Of a stretch of 64,000 nucleotides of DNA, positions 37,289 through 46,003 are shown piece by piece. The notes below the pieces were generated by a model, which was not told where the DNA came from, ran no database searches, and was given only the letters and a program-made list of their open reading frames with translations. The DNA lies in contig JAFDZS010000012.1 in NCBI GenBank assembly GCA_018266775.1, positions 1 to 64,000 of the forward strand, written 5' to 3'. The position numbers and the translations under genes were made by a program. The DNA is from Bacteroidota bacterium. Its GTDB lineage: Bacteria > Bacteroidota > Bacteroidia > Chitinophagales > Chitinophagaceae. Each line of letters starts with the position of its first letter. Positions within the stretch are counted from its first letter, which is position 1.

Positions 37289-39508
37289 TTATTGCTTTTC
37301 CCGGGTAATAAAAAGTTGCCAGTCTCCCACTGCGCCATGTACAGCTGTTGTAACATTATTACCATTTAATTTGATTTCGATTCCCGCATTGGCAAATGCC
37401 CTGCTTTTAACTTCGGTTTCTAAGTTTTCATATCCAATCAGGGAACACACATTATCCCTGTTAATAACTCTGAAAAGTTTTTTGAATGTATAGTAGTTGC
37501 CATTGCGGTCGGTACAATTTCCACTCACATATAATTTCAAAAATCTTTTTACATCAAACGTCGTTTCTATCACAGTTAAAGTGGTATCGGTTGTTGTTTT
37601 AAGATGCTCTGATTCGCCTTTAACCGCAGTCCATTCCTTAGACTCAGCTTTTCCCGGCGTACCGGTCACCTTATAAAGTATGTCATCAGGTGCACTCAAA
37701 TCATTTATCCCGGAGGCAGTTGCCAGTGATATATCCCCAATTTCTGATCCTGTAGTTGTTGATGGCTTTTTATTGATGATATCAAATAGCTTAACATTAC
37801 TTCTCTCGGCACCGTGTGCAAAATAAACACCACGCACATTAAAAATTCTTCCCGGAAGCATGGATGCTCTTCCTGTTAATGGCTTATATGAGTAACCAGA
37901 TGTAATGAGGGTATTTGATTCACCTGTAGACTGATCCAGAAATTTGCCCATTTTTAAGAGTGTGTCGTATGTCATTCTTAACCCTTCTCCATTTTCTCTT
38001 TGTACAGTTACACCGAGTTGATTTAATATGCCAAAAATCTTGTTATCACCCGGTGCAGTACGAATACCATATTTATTCACATAAATAATATTGCCATCGG
38101 CAACAATTGTTGGGCTTGATGTGTTAAATCCAACTCCATTGATACCGCCTATGCTTAAAGATTTATTACCAAGAAAACTGGGGGGCTGGTCTGTTTCAGC
38201 GTAACAACCTAATAGCACCGTTCTCTGATTTTGATTGCCTAAAGACCTGTTGTCTATTGAATAAGCGCCACCGGCTTCGTAATAATAACCCTTTGTATAG
38301 CTTTTAGCCCCACCCCACACACAACCGATTTTGCCAAAATCAAACCAGTCTGATTCCCATCCTTTATCTATGCCCGGATTTTTCAGATCTGCCCCGGGTC
38401 TTAAGGCTGCAAAAGTATGGCCATCCTGGCAAACTAACGTTCTTTGACCCGGTACACTGCAATTGCTTGCAGCATGATTAGCAATATAGGTGTTACCGAG
38501 AAAACTTAAATCGTTTACACCCCATCTTCTGTTCAATGAAAAATTGCAGCCTTCTATTAAACAAGCATTACTTTCTCCTCCTTCTATATGCAACCCGTCA
38601 TAATTATATACAAGAAAACAGTCTTTAACACTACTTAAATCTGTAGACCCACTATTTTTCCCTTTTTGAGGTGCTTCAAGATTTATTCCGTGGCCGGAAA
38701 AATTACACACCGTTACATTTTCGATATAAACCGGGGCATCGCTATTAATACCATGCTTAGTTGTGTCTAAATTTGTTTCAATCTTTTGTGTGGTAATAAA
38801 CAGATCCTTAATTAAAGTGCCACTTACCCCTGTGATATCTCCAGAATGGAACCTCAGGTTAATACCTGTTGTATTGGGTGGAAATTTTAACTTGGAGAAC
38901 TGGTGGTATTTCTGAACTCCTGTTCCCCCGCTTATCACCATATTATAATCTATTGTCAGTGTATGGCTAAAGAAGTAAGCTTTTTCACTCGGCGGAAAGA
39001 TAATTTCCGACTTCCATGAATATGCACTTTCAAATTCGTTGATCCTGATCTTCCTAAAAGACTCCATCATTAACAACCAATTATTATAATTGTCAAATTT
39101 TTCTTCATCAGCTTTTAATCCATACCAGCAAACATTGATTGAGCCACCCGTTAAATACCGGTGCCATTTTTGACCCAGTTGATCTTTAAATACTATTCCA
39201 TTATCAACCTGCTTTATACCATTATATTTAAAAAAAAGTCCCCCCCTTAAAGAGTCTTTTACAAATACCAGTTGTTTATCGCCATTATATCTGGCAAAAT
39301 ATTGCACACTATCCATAACATGGATGGTTCCGTTTTTTGAAGTATCAATTGGACTCTGATTTTCAATAATTGAACCCATTTTGCTTAATTGAAGTGCATC
39401 AGGTTCTGCCGGGTAAGTCCTGCCATTAAATGCAATCTGTTGTGCATAAGAATTGTTTATTATTATTGACAGGCTGAATATGAAATACCATTTATACCAG
39501 CTTCCCAT
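37289..39508 (-). CDS. Secreted right-handed beta-helix protein (pectate-lyase-like)
   Basis: This 739-aa protein starts at ATG 39508, which gives a clean signal peptide (MGSWYKWYFIFSLSIIINNSYAQQ, cleavage after AQ). The frame is open 25 codons further but would overlap the upstream gene. Residues about 180-480 carry short repeating turns with Asn ladders (VKDCFLVYNYDGLHIEGG, EGCNFSLNRRWGVND), as in right-handed parallel beta-helices of the pectate-lyase superfamily. A role in cutting or modifying the exported glycan is possible. No catalytic residues can be assigned. Confidence 0.65.
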   Translation of the reverse strand: MGSWYKWYFIFSLSIIINNSYAQQIAFNGRTYPAEPDALQLSKMGSIIENQSPIDTSKNGTIHVMDSVQYFARYNGDKQLVFVKDSLRGGLFFKYNGIKQVDNGIVFKDQLGQKWHRYLTGGSINVCWYGLKADEEKFDNYNNWLLMMESFRKIRINEFESAYSWKSEIIFPPSEKAYFFSHTLTIDYNMVISGGTGVQKYHQFSKLKFPPNTTGINLRFHSGDITGVSGTLIKDLFITTQKIETNLDTTKHGINSDAPVYIENVTVCNFSGHGINLEAPQKGKNSGSTDLSSVKDCFLVYNYDGLHIEGGESNACLIEGCNFSLNRRWGVNDLSFLGNTYIANHAASNCSVPGQRTLVCQDGHTFAALRPGADLKNPGIDKGWESDWFDFGKIGCVWGGAKSYTKGYYYEAGGAYSIDNRSLGNQNQRTVLLGCYAETDQPPSFLGNKSLSIGGINGVGFNTSSPTIVADGNIIYVNKYGIRTAPGDNKIFGILNQLGVTVQRENGEGLRMTYDTLLKMGKFLDQSTGESNTLITSGYSYKPLTGRASMLPGRIFNVRGVYFAHGAERSNVKLFDIINKKPSTTTGSEIGDISLATASGINDLSAPDDILYKVTGTPGKAESKEWTAVKGESEHLKTTTDTTLTVIETTFDVKRFLKLYVSGNCTDRNGNYYTFKKLFRVINRDNVCSLIGYENLETEVKSRAFANAGIEIKLNGNNVTTAVHGAVGDWQLFITREKQ

Positions 39509-39524
39509 TGTATAGAAATTTATT

Positions 39525-40640
39525 TTATAACTTTGAATTACAGAGAATTTCATCATATAAACCTGCCACATTATTGATATCAAAACCCGTTGTAACCGTG
39601 TTAAATAAATTATTGCCTGATTTTTTTAATTCATCTTTTCTATCCTTGCAGGACAACAATATTTCTACGGATCGTGTAACCGGGTTTTCTTTATTTACAA
39701 TAAATCCATTTTCTCCATCAATTATATAATCACTAAAGTCCCCTACATCGTTGCATACAATTACTGGCAATTTCGCTAAACCGGATTCCTTAACAACACT
39801 GTTACTCGCCTCCGTTTCGCTTAAATGCAACAATAAATCGGCGGCTGCCAAATAATCCATTACGTTTGGCTGCACTCCTTCAAAAAAAATGTTCTGTCCC
39901 AATTTATTTGCTTCCACCCATTCAGCAAGTTCATTTTTTAAAGGTCCGCCTCCCAGGCAAACCATCTTGACATCCACCCCGTTTGAAATGAGTTGTTTCA
40001 CTGCTTCAAACATGAGATAATGCCTCTTTGGTGGTGCCAGCCGGGCAATAGATAAGATCAATAGTTTACAGGTAAATTTATTTCTGATTAAATCCACCAT
40101 TCCAGGGTCCGGTTTAGGGTACTGGTTAAAGTTATACCCATAATTTATTCTTCTTATTTTAACCGGGTTTACATGCTCTTTATGAATCATAAATTCATAA
40201 ACAGCCTGGCTGGGTGCTATAATATTTTTAACCCAAAAATTAATAAATCTGTTTAACAAGTATGCTTTAAAACGATTTTGTTTATAATCTTCGTCGGTAT
40301 TATGTCTTATATAATAATTTACCGTTTTCAATCTGGGCGATGCAAAAATAAGAGGGAGGGCGCACAACTGCTGGTGCGCCAATACCACGTCGATTTGATT
40401 TTCCTTACAATATTTTACCAGATGGCTGGCATTGGCAAATAAGTGCTTAAAGCTGCCATCACCTGGAACTGGTGAGGCAGATGCTGCAACACCCATTTTT
40501 CTTACAATTTGATGCAAAGCATTTTCCTTTGATAATGTAAGCAGGTGCACTTTATTTCCTTTTTGCACCAGCATTTCCATCACACTTTGCTGTTCAACTG
40601 TTCGTTGGTTATAAGGGAAATAAATCAGGATATTCTTCAT
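39525..40640 (-). CDS. GT4 glycosyltransferase
   Basis: This 371-aa GT-B enzyme starts at ATG 40640, which overlaps the stop of the FkbM gene by four bases (ATGA); the frame is open six codons further. It has AHQQLCALPLIFAS near the acceptor side. The donor-side motif is SETEASNSVVKESGLAKLPVIVCNDVGD near residue 275, a variant of the usual E-x7-E. It is translationally coupled to the methyltransferase upstream. Confidence 0.85.
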   Translation of the reverse strand: MKNILIYFPYNQRTVEQQSVMEMLVQKGNKVHLLTLSKENALHQIVRKMGVAASASPVPGDGSFKHLFANASHLVKYCKENQIDVVLAHQQLCALPLIFASPRLKTVNYYIRHNTDEDYKQNRFKAYLLNRFINFWVKNIIAPSQAVYEFMIHKEHVNPVKIRRINYGYNFNQYPKPDPGMVDLIRNKFTCKLLILSIARLAPPKRHYLMFEAVKQLISNGVDVKMVCLGGGPLKNELAEWVEANKLGQNIFFEGVQPNVMDYLAAADLLLHLSETEASNSVVKESGLAKLPVIVCNDVGDFSDYIIDGENGFIVNKENPVTRSVEILLSCKDRKDELKKSGNNLFNTVTTGFDINNVAGLYDEILCNSKL

Positions 40641-41500
40641 ACTTTTTTTCCTTTGCAAATAATATCAATATGTCTGGCCAAATCGCTTTCATTTAACTCT
40701 TCTTCCTTGCCATCTTCAAAAATTCTATATCCAAGGTTCTTCAAAAATGTGATTAACTCGTTTGCACTGCTTCCCTGGTATTTCAGGCTTTGATCATTTA
40801 ACTCAATAAATAAAGAAGGCGAAAATTTTTTCAATGTTTCTTCAGCTCCTTTCAATACATTCATTTCAAACCCTTCCACATCTATTTTAATGAAATTAAC
40901 CTTGCTTAAGGCATTTGTTGCCACAAAAGCATCAACTGTAGAAACTGGTACTTCAATTAATTCCGTTTCTGCCTGATCATTACTATTGACCATTCTGTTA
41001 CTCCCGCTATTGGTATCACAATCCCGATACATTTTTAACGAAGCGGGCACATCTCCCAATGCACAATTAGTAACAGTAATAATGGATTGTAATGGCGGAT
41101 TTAAAGTCAGGTTAGTTGAAAATTTTTGGAAGGTTGATGGAAATGGCTCGAATGAATATACTTTACCCTTTAACCCGGTTTTAGAAGCTATCATCATAGC
41201 GGTTTGCCCAATATTACCGCCAATATCAAGAATGGTATCTCCCTGTTGTACATAGTTAACAACACCAAACGAACTATCGGCTTTACAGAAGTAATAAAGC
41301 AACCAGTTTTGATAATCACTTATGTCCAGCCTGTAATTTATTCCATATCGTTTACAAACCCTCACAGAAGGGGAATGATAAAGTTGATTAGACGGCCTTA
41401 TTCCAATCAGAAAGTAATTATTTGGAAACTTGCCCAGAAGAAAAATCAGCAGATTTTCAAACGGCTTTTTTGTAAAGATCTTTCTGATAAAATTTTTCAT
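40637..41500 (-). CDS. FkbM family methyltransferase (2 of 3)
   Basis: This 287-aa SAM-dependent methyltransferase has motif I TILDIGGNIGQTAMMIA near residue 90. The FkbM signature FIKIDVEGFEMNVLKGAEE is near residue 205. About 80 residues precede the SAM domain. It lies 50 bp after the flippase gene and overlaps the next GT4 gene. O-methylation of a sugar in the block B glycan is likely. Confidence 0.88.
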   Translation of the reverse strand: MKNFIRKIFTKKPFENLLIFLLGKFPNNYFLIGIRPSNQLYHSPSVRVCKRYGINYRLDISDYQNWLLYYFCKADSSFGVVNYVQQGDTILDIGGNIGQTAMMIASKTGLKGKVYSFEPFPSTFQKFSTNLTLNPPLQSIITVTNCALGDVPASLKMYRDCDTNSGSNRMVNSNDQAETELIEVPVSTVDAFVATNALSKVNFIKIDVEGFEMNVLKGAEETLKKFSPSLFIELNDQSLKYQGSSANELITFLKNLGYRIFEDGKEEELNESDLARHIDIICKGKKV

Positions 41501-41550
41501 TCGTTTTTTTTTAATTGCTGCCCCGGCAACCGGGATAGATTTTTATTATT

Positions 41551-42846
41551 TCATTTACTGCCCCGGGAAATATTATTTTTCCTGGAGATTGGGTTTAGTT
41601 TATTCCTGTTAACCATGATATACCTATAAACCCCGGTAATACGCCTTCTGTACAAAAAGCCGATTGATAACAGGCAGAAAAGAAATGACAGCATATTTGC
41701 CCAGGCCCAATTGAAGAGGTAATGCTCTTTAATAATAAAATAATCAGCGCAAAGTGTAAAGGAAATAGTTGCAGCAGCTATATAATACAATTTGTTGTTT
41801 TCTTTTTTGAAATACAAATATCCCAAAAAAATAATAAATATACCCCAGCACATCTGGCCGGTCGAGAGTAAAAATATATATTTCAATGACAGTGAAAAAT
41901 CAGCTGCAATAAAAATTTTAAATAATAATGGAGATAACAGGGTCAAAAACATAACGGCAGCCACAAGTAATACCAGGTATACCAGGAGAACCTTCCCAAT
42001 TTTCAGATATTCCTTATTTTGAAGGTTTTGATAAAGAAAAGGGTAAAAAGGTGTTACAAAAGATGTTGCCACTAAATTAATTATCATTGCAACCTGGCAG
42101 GCCAGCGCATAGGGTCCTAAACTTCCTTTGCCATGAAAATAATTGATGAAATAATTATCCGTATTATTTAGTACAAACAACATTACAAAAAAGGGTACCG
42201 ATGGCAGCCCTCTTCTAAATATTACATTAAGCCACTCACCTGATATTTTGGTTGCAAGCAAATCACTTTTATAAAAATAAAACACAGCTATAATAACCAT
42301 AACAGCAGTGCTGATAATTATACTATTCACCCGGCCCATATACCCCTGGTTAAGATTACTGATAAAATAAACCGCTAAAGTCAGTTCAACTATAGTTTTT
42401 CCAATACTCAAAGCAGCATATAAAACAGGCTTATTTTGATTTCTTAGTATAGCGAACAAATACTCAGACAAAAAATTGAAGAGGCTCAACAAACATACCA
42501 GGAAAAGAAGATAAATGCTTAAACCAGTTACTGAAGAAAAAAAATGGCCTGCAATTGCAACCAATAATAATGCTGCTAAGAAAACACTCACAGGAAAAAG
42601 CAGTGAGGTACTTATAAATTTCTTCAGTTCACCCTTAGGTAAGTTGGTATATTCCACCGTTAACGTTTCTCCCACCCCCATACTCATAAAAGGGATAATA
42701 AAATAAATTGAATTTGAAAATATTGCTATCACTCCATAATCACTTTGTGTTAAGTGATGCGTAAAAAACGGTAGTAATAAAAACGATATGCCCCGGTTTA
42801 AAACCCCTGAAAAAGTATATATACTGAATGACTTTAGCAGCCCCAT
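41551..42846 (-). CDS. Wzx-like oligosaccharide flippase, block B
   Basis: This 431-aa protein has about twelve to fourteen hydrophobic helices and the MOP-type opening FSIYTFSGVLNRGISFLLLPFFTHHL. It is only distantly similar to the flippase at 23669-24961. It is the first gene of a unit with FkbM, GT4 and the beta-helix protein. It probably moves the block B lipid-linked repeat unit to the periplasm. Codon use is strongly A/T-biased. Confidence 0.87.
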   Translation of the reverse strand: MGLLKSFSIYTFSGVLNRGISFLLLPFFTHHLTQSDYGVIAIFSNSIYFIIPFMSMGVGETLTVEYTNLPKGELKKFISTSLLFPVSVFLAALLLVAIAGHFFSSVTGLSIYLLFLVCLLSLFNFLSEYLFAILRNQNKPVLYAALSIGKTIVELTLAVYFISNLNQGYMGRVNSIIISTAVMVIIAVFYFYKSDLLATKISGEWLNVIFRRGLPSVPFFVMLFVLNNTDNYFINYFHGKGSLGPYALACQVAMIINLVATSFVTPFYPFLYQNLQNKEYLKIGKVLLVYLVLLVAAVMFLTLLSPLLFKIFIAADFSLSLKYIFLLSTGQMCWGIFIIFLGYLYFKKENNKLYYIAAATISFTLCADYFIIKEHYLFNWAWANMLSFLFCLLSIGFLYRRRITGVYRYIMVNRNKLNPISRKNNISRGSK

Positions 42847-42951
42847 AACTTTCTATGCTTAAATGTTGGCAATATCTATCTTTCTATTCCAATAAAGTAT
42901 AGGGGCTTGCCAATTGCCATGCAACAAAATTACATGACATGATTTATAATA

Positions 42952-43845
42952 TCATTTCTTCCTTATCTCATGCACCAACTCTATCGCAGCCTTTGTTTCC
43001 CCAATCGGGAAACCATTTCCTTTCAAAATCTCCTCGTAACTTCTCGTATGCAGTTCCGTAAACCCTTCACTGAATTCAAAGGTGTCGCCATCGATGCTTA
43101 AGATGCGGTAAGTGCGTTTGCCCGCTGCCTTTACATCCGCTGGTAATTTATTAGCATCAATACTCAGCATCCAGTTGATGTTGGCTTTTTCCAGTACCAG
43201 GTTGCCCGAAGCGGTTTCTGCAGTATGCATGGTAACCGAATTCTCTTTCACTGCACCAAATATCCACAACAGCATATCAAAAAAATGCACGCCAATATTG
43301 GTGGCAATGCCGCCGCTTTTTTGAATGTCGCCCTTCCAGCTGGTATGGTACCAATGCCCACGGCTGGTAATATACTGCAGGTTGATGGCGTATCTTTTAT
43401 CTGGCGGAGCTGCATCAATTTTTTCTTTCAATGCAATAATGGCCGGGTGCAGGCGCAATTGCAATATGGTATAAATGCTTTTACCGGTTTCTTTTTCCAT
43501 TTCCAGCAGTGCATCAATGTTCCAGGGGTTTAATACCACCGGTTTTTCACAAATCACGTCGGCCCCTATACGTAAGCCAAAACGGATGTGTGCATCGTGC
43601 AGGTAATTCGGGCTGCATACACTCACAAAATCTGTTTTACGGCCCAGGCGTTTTTGCTTTTCCAGGTGACGGTCAAAACGTTCAAACTCTGTAAAAAAAT
43701 CCGCTTCCGGAAAATAACTGTCTAAAATGCCTACTGAATCGTGTTTATCCAGTGCTGCCAGCAGGTTATTGCCGGTATCCTTTATTGCTTTCATGTGCCT
43801 CGGGGCAATGTAGCCGCCGGCACCAATTAATGCAAAATTTTTCAT
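42952..43845 (-). CDS. Gfo/Idh/MocA oxidoreductase, WbpB/WlbA-like
   Basis: This 297-aa NAD-dependent oxidoreductase has ALIGAGGYIAPRHMKAI at the start. It has CSPNYLHDAHIRFGLRIGADVICEKPVVL near residue 110 and QLRLHPAI, typical of WbpB/WlbA. These oxidise C3 of UDP-N-acetyl-glucosaminuronate on the way to diacetamido sugars. A WbpD-like acetyltransferase lies upstream, but no UDP-GlcNAc dehydrogenase (WbpA) or aminotransferase (WbpE) is present. The 180 bp between the two genes (43846-44025) shows nothing. Base composition returns to higher GC here. Confidence 0.85.
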   Translation of the reverse strand: MKNFALIGAGGYIAPRHMKAIKDTGNNLLAALDKHDSVGILDSYFPEADFFTEFERFDRHLEKQKRLGRKTDFVSVCSPNYLHDAHIRFGLRIGADVICEKPVVLNPWNIDALLEMEKETGKSIYTILQLRLHPAIIALKEKIDAAPPDKRYAINLQYITSRGHWYHTSWKGDIQKSGGIATNIGVHFFDMLLWIFGAVKENSVTMHTAETASGNLVLEKANINWMLSIDANKLPADVKAAGKRTYRILSIDGDTFEFSEGFTELHTRSYEEILKGNGFPIGETKAAIELVHEIRKK

Positions 43846-44025
43846 GCCGAGTAGTAATAAGGGTTTAGATGGTTTTAGTGTATGATTGCGTTATAGTCTT
43901 GTACCTCTGTCCAGGCTAGAATGACATCCCTGAAACGCCTCAGTGACTCCCCAGTAACTTCTCCTTTACTCCGTATCAAGGCCGTCGTAACTGTGAAATT
44001 CAAACATGGCATTTTCCGGCAAAAT

Positions 44026-44640
44026 TCATTGTATCCTCTTTACCATATTCCCTGCAAGCTGGTATTCCTGCCCACTTTCTTCACATACTGCAATGCCATT
44101 ATTATTAAAATGCAACTTATGCCCGTATTCACTCATCCAACCTGTTTGCCTTCCGGGGTTGCCCACAATCAATGCATAATCCGGAACATCTTTGGTTACC
44201 ACTGCACCCGCGCCAATAAAAGCATAGCTGCCAATAGTATTGCCGCAAACGATAGTGGCATTCGCCCCTATAGACGCTCCTTTTTTAATTAAGGTTGATT
44301 TGAATTCATTTTTCCGGCTGATGGCACTGCGTGGATTGATTACATTCGTGAGTACCATGCTGGGGCCTAAAAAAACATCATCTTCACAAACCACCCCTTC
44401 ATAAATACTAACATTATTCTGCACCCGCACATTATTACCCAATACCACTTTGGGAGATACCACCACGTTCTGCCCCAGGTTGCAGTGCTGGCCAATTACT
44501 GCGCCAGTCATAATATGGGAGAAATGCCAGATTTTAGTACCATCTCCTATACTGCAGCCTTCATCAATTACCGCAGTGGTATGGGCAAAATACTCCGGTG
44601 TTTTGTTCCCTGAGCTTGCAACTGGTTGTTCAGTACTCAT
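44026..44640 (-). CDS. Hexapeptide N-acetyltransferase, WbpD/WlbB-like
   Basis: This 204-aa protein is a left-handed beta-helix acyltransferase with regular hexapeptide repeats. These run from IDEGCSIGDGTKIWHFSHI through SAISRKNEFKSTLIKKGASIGANATIVCG, sequence features shared with WbpD/WlbB. These enzymes acetylate the 3-amino group of UDP-2-acetamido-3-amino-glucuronate. I chose ATG 44640, since the longer frame uses TTG at 44676 and overlaps rmlA. It follows rmlA directly. Confidence 0.85.
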   Translation of the reverse strand: MSTEQPVASSGNKTPEYFAHTTAVIDEGCSIGDGTKIWHFSHIMTGAVIGQHCNLGQNVVVSPKVVLGNNVRVQNNVSIYEGVVCEDDVFLGPSMVLTNVINPRSAISRKNEFKSTLIKKGASIGANATIVCGNTIGSYAFIGAGAVVTKDVPDYALIVGNPGRQTGWMSEYGHKLHFNNNGIAVCEESGQEYQLAGNMVKRIQ

Positions 44641-44665
44641 TACTGCTGGTTTTGGTTGATTTGTT

Positions 44666-45529
44666 TTATGAAGCAATGATTTTTTTCAGGTATTCGCCAT
44701 ATCCGCTTTTCTTCAAGCCCTCTGCCAACTGCATCAGCTGATTGGTATTAATAAACTTCATGCGCCAGGCAATTTCTTCGGGGCAACCTACTTTCAGGCC
44801 TTGTCTTTTTTCTATTACCCGTACGTATTCGCTGGCATCGCTGAGCGATTCAAAGGTGCCGGTATCCAGCCATGCAAAACCCCGGTCCAATACGCCCACT
44901 TTTAATTTTCCTTTTTTCAGGTAGATCTCATTCACTGTCGTGATTTCATATTCTCCCCTTGCACTGGGCTGAATGTTTTTGGCAATCTCCACCACTTCAT
45001 TGTTATAAAAATATAATCCCGGTACCGCAAAATTACTTTTGGGTTGCGCAGGTTTTTCTTCTATGCTGATGGCATTATTATTTTCATCAAATTGCACTAC
45101 CCCATACCGTTCAGGGTCGCTTACGGGGTAAGCAAAAATAACTGCACCCGCTGGGTCAGTACTGGCCTGCAGCAATTTACTGAAGCCGCTGCCATAAAAA
45201 ATATTGTCGCCCAATACCAGTGCCACACTGTCTTTACCAATAAATTTTTCGCCAATTACAAATGCCTGCGCCAACCCATTCGGAACTTCCTGTATGGCGT
45301 ATTGAATATCACAGCCCCACTGCTTGCCATCGCCCAATAATCTTTTAAACTGAGGTTGATCATCCGGCGTGGTAATCACCAATACTTCCCTGATACCCGC
45401 AAGCATCAATGTACTCAACGGATAATAGATCATAGGTTTATCGTAAATAGGCATTAATTGTTTGCTGATACCCATTGTGATGGGGTATAAACGTGTTCCG
45501 GAGCCGCCTGCAAGAATGATTCCTTTCAT
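44666..45529 (-). CDS. rmlA: Glucose-1-phosphate thymidylyltransferase
   Basis: This 287-aa enzyme makes dTDP-glucose. It shows [42 protein letters not shown] and LGDNIFYG near residue 108. The end contains [10 protein letters not shown], all diagnostic for RmlA. With rmlB at 46004-47056 it supplies dTDP-4-keto-6-deoxyglucose. rmlC and rmlD are not in the window. Confidence 0.96.
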   Translation of the reverse strand: MKGIILAGGSGTRLYPITMGISKQLMPIYDKPMIYYPLSTLMLAGIREVLVITTPDDQPQFKRLLGDGKQWGCDIQYAIQEVPNGLAQAFVIGEKFIGKDSVALVLGDNIFYGSGFSKLLQASTDPAGAVIFAYPVSDPERYGVVQFDENNNAISIEEKPAQPKSNFAVPGLYFYNNEVVEIAKNIQPSARGEYEITTVNEIYLKKGKLKVGVLDRGFAWLDTGTFESLSDASEYVRVIEKRQGLKVGCPEEIAWRMKFINTNQLMQLAEGLKKSGYGEYLKKIIAS

Positions 45530-45537
45530 TTAGTAAG

Positions 45538-45994
45538 AAGTTTAGAAGTTAAAAAAGTTTAGAAATGACAAGAACTTCACTCTTTGTTGCGACTTTCTTA
45601 AACTTGCTATTAATAATGTTTGCTTTTCTATCATCATTCTCCCTTGCTTGTACTTTTCTTCAGTAAGATAGAATAAGTCTTTGGCAATAATCAGATCGTT
45701 TAATAATTCAATGGTGCTGCTGTAGGCTATTACACTAAAATGTGATTGATCCTTAGCAGTTTTCCTTGATGTTCCTTCTGCAATATTCGATGCCACTGAA
45801 ATGGCCGCCCGCCGCATTTGAGATACCATCCCAAATTTTTCTTCCTGCGGAAATCCTTGTGTTACCCTATACATCCAAACGGCCAATTGCCTGGCATGTT
45901 GCCAGCATTCCAGCTTTTCAAAAGAATATATTTTCATAGCTATTAAATTTTAAAACTAAACTCCTAAACCTCTAAACCCCTAAACCCTAAACTT
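45538..45994. repeat. CTAAAC inverted arrays flanking the four-helix-bundle gene
   Basis: On the plus strand, the left arm (45538-45562) has two GTTTAG units and a degenerate one between. The right arm (45956-45994) has five CTAAAC units spaced 8, 8, 8 and 7 bp. The arms are inverted, so a transcript of the interval could fold back around the gene between them. The left arm reaches into the gene and encodes its last seven residues (FLNFFNF). Confidence 0.75.
45542..45937 (-). CDS. Four-helix-bundle protein (S23/IVP-like)
   Basis: This 131-aa protein matches the four-helix-bundle family related to the proteins encoded in 23S rRNA intervening sequences. Recognisable features are FEKLECWQHARQLAVWMYRVT, FGMVSQMRRAAISVASNIAEGTSRKT and a third helix IELLNDLIIAKDLFYLTEEKY. 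Function is not established. It stands alone between rmlA and rmlB and is enclosed by CTAAAC inverted arrays. The C-terminal FLNFFNF is encoded by the repeat. Confidence 0.88.
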   Translation of the reverse strand: MKIYSFEKLECWQHARQLAVWMYRVTQGFPQEEKFGMVSQMRRAAISVASNIAEGTSRKTAKDQSHFSVIAYSSTIELLNDLIIAKDLFYLTEEKYKQGRMMIEKQTLLIASLRKSQQRVKFLSFLNFFNF

Positions 45995-46003
45995 CCGCCC
46001 CCC

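Noticed and set aside
37289..39583. Longer start of the beta-helix protein at 39583
   Set aside because: It would overlap the upstream glycosyltransferase gene by about 60 bp and bury the signal peptide; ATG 39508 fits better.
45956..45994. CTAAAC units as a CRISPR array
   Set aside because: Units are 6 bp with 1-2-bp spacing; there are no spacers of CRISPR length and no cas genes.
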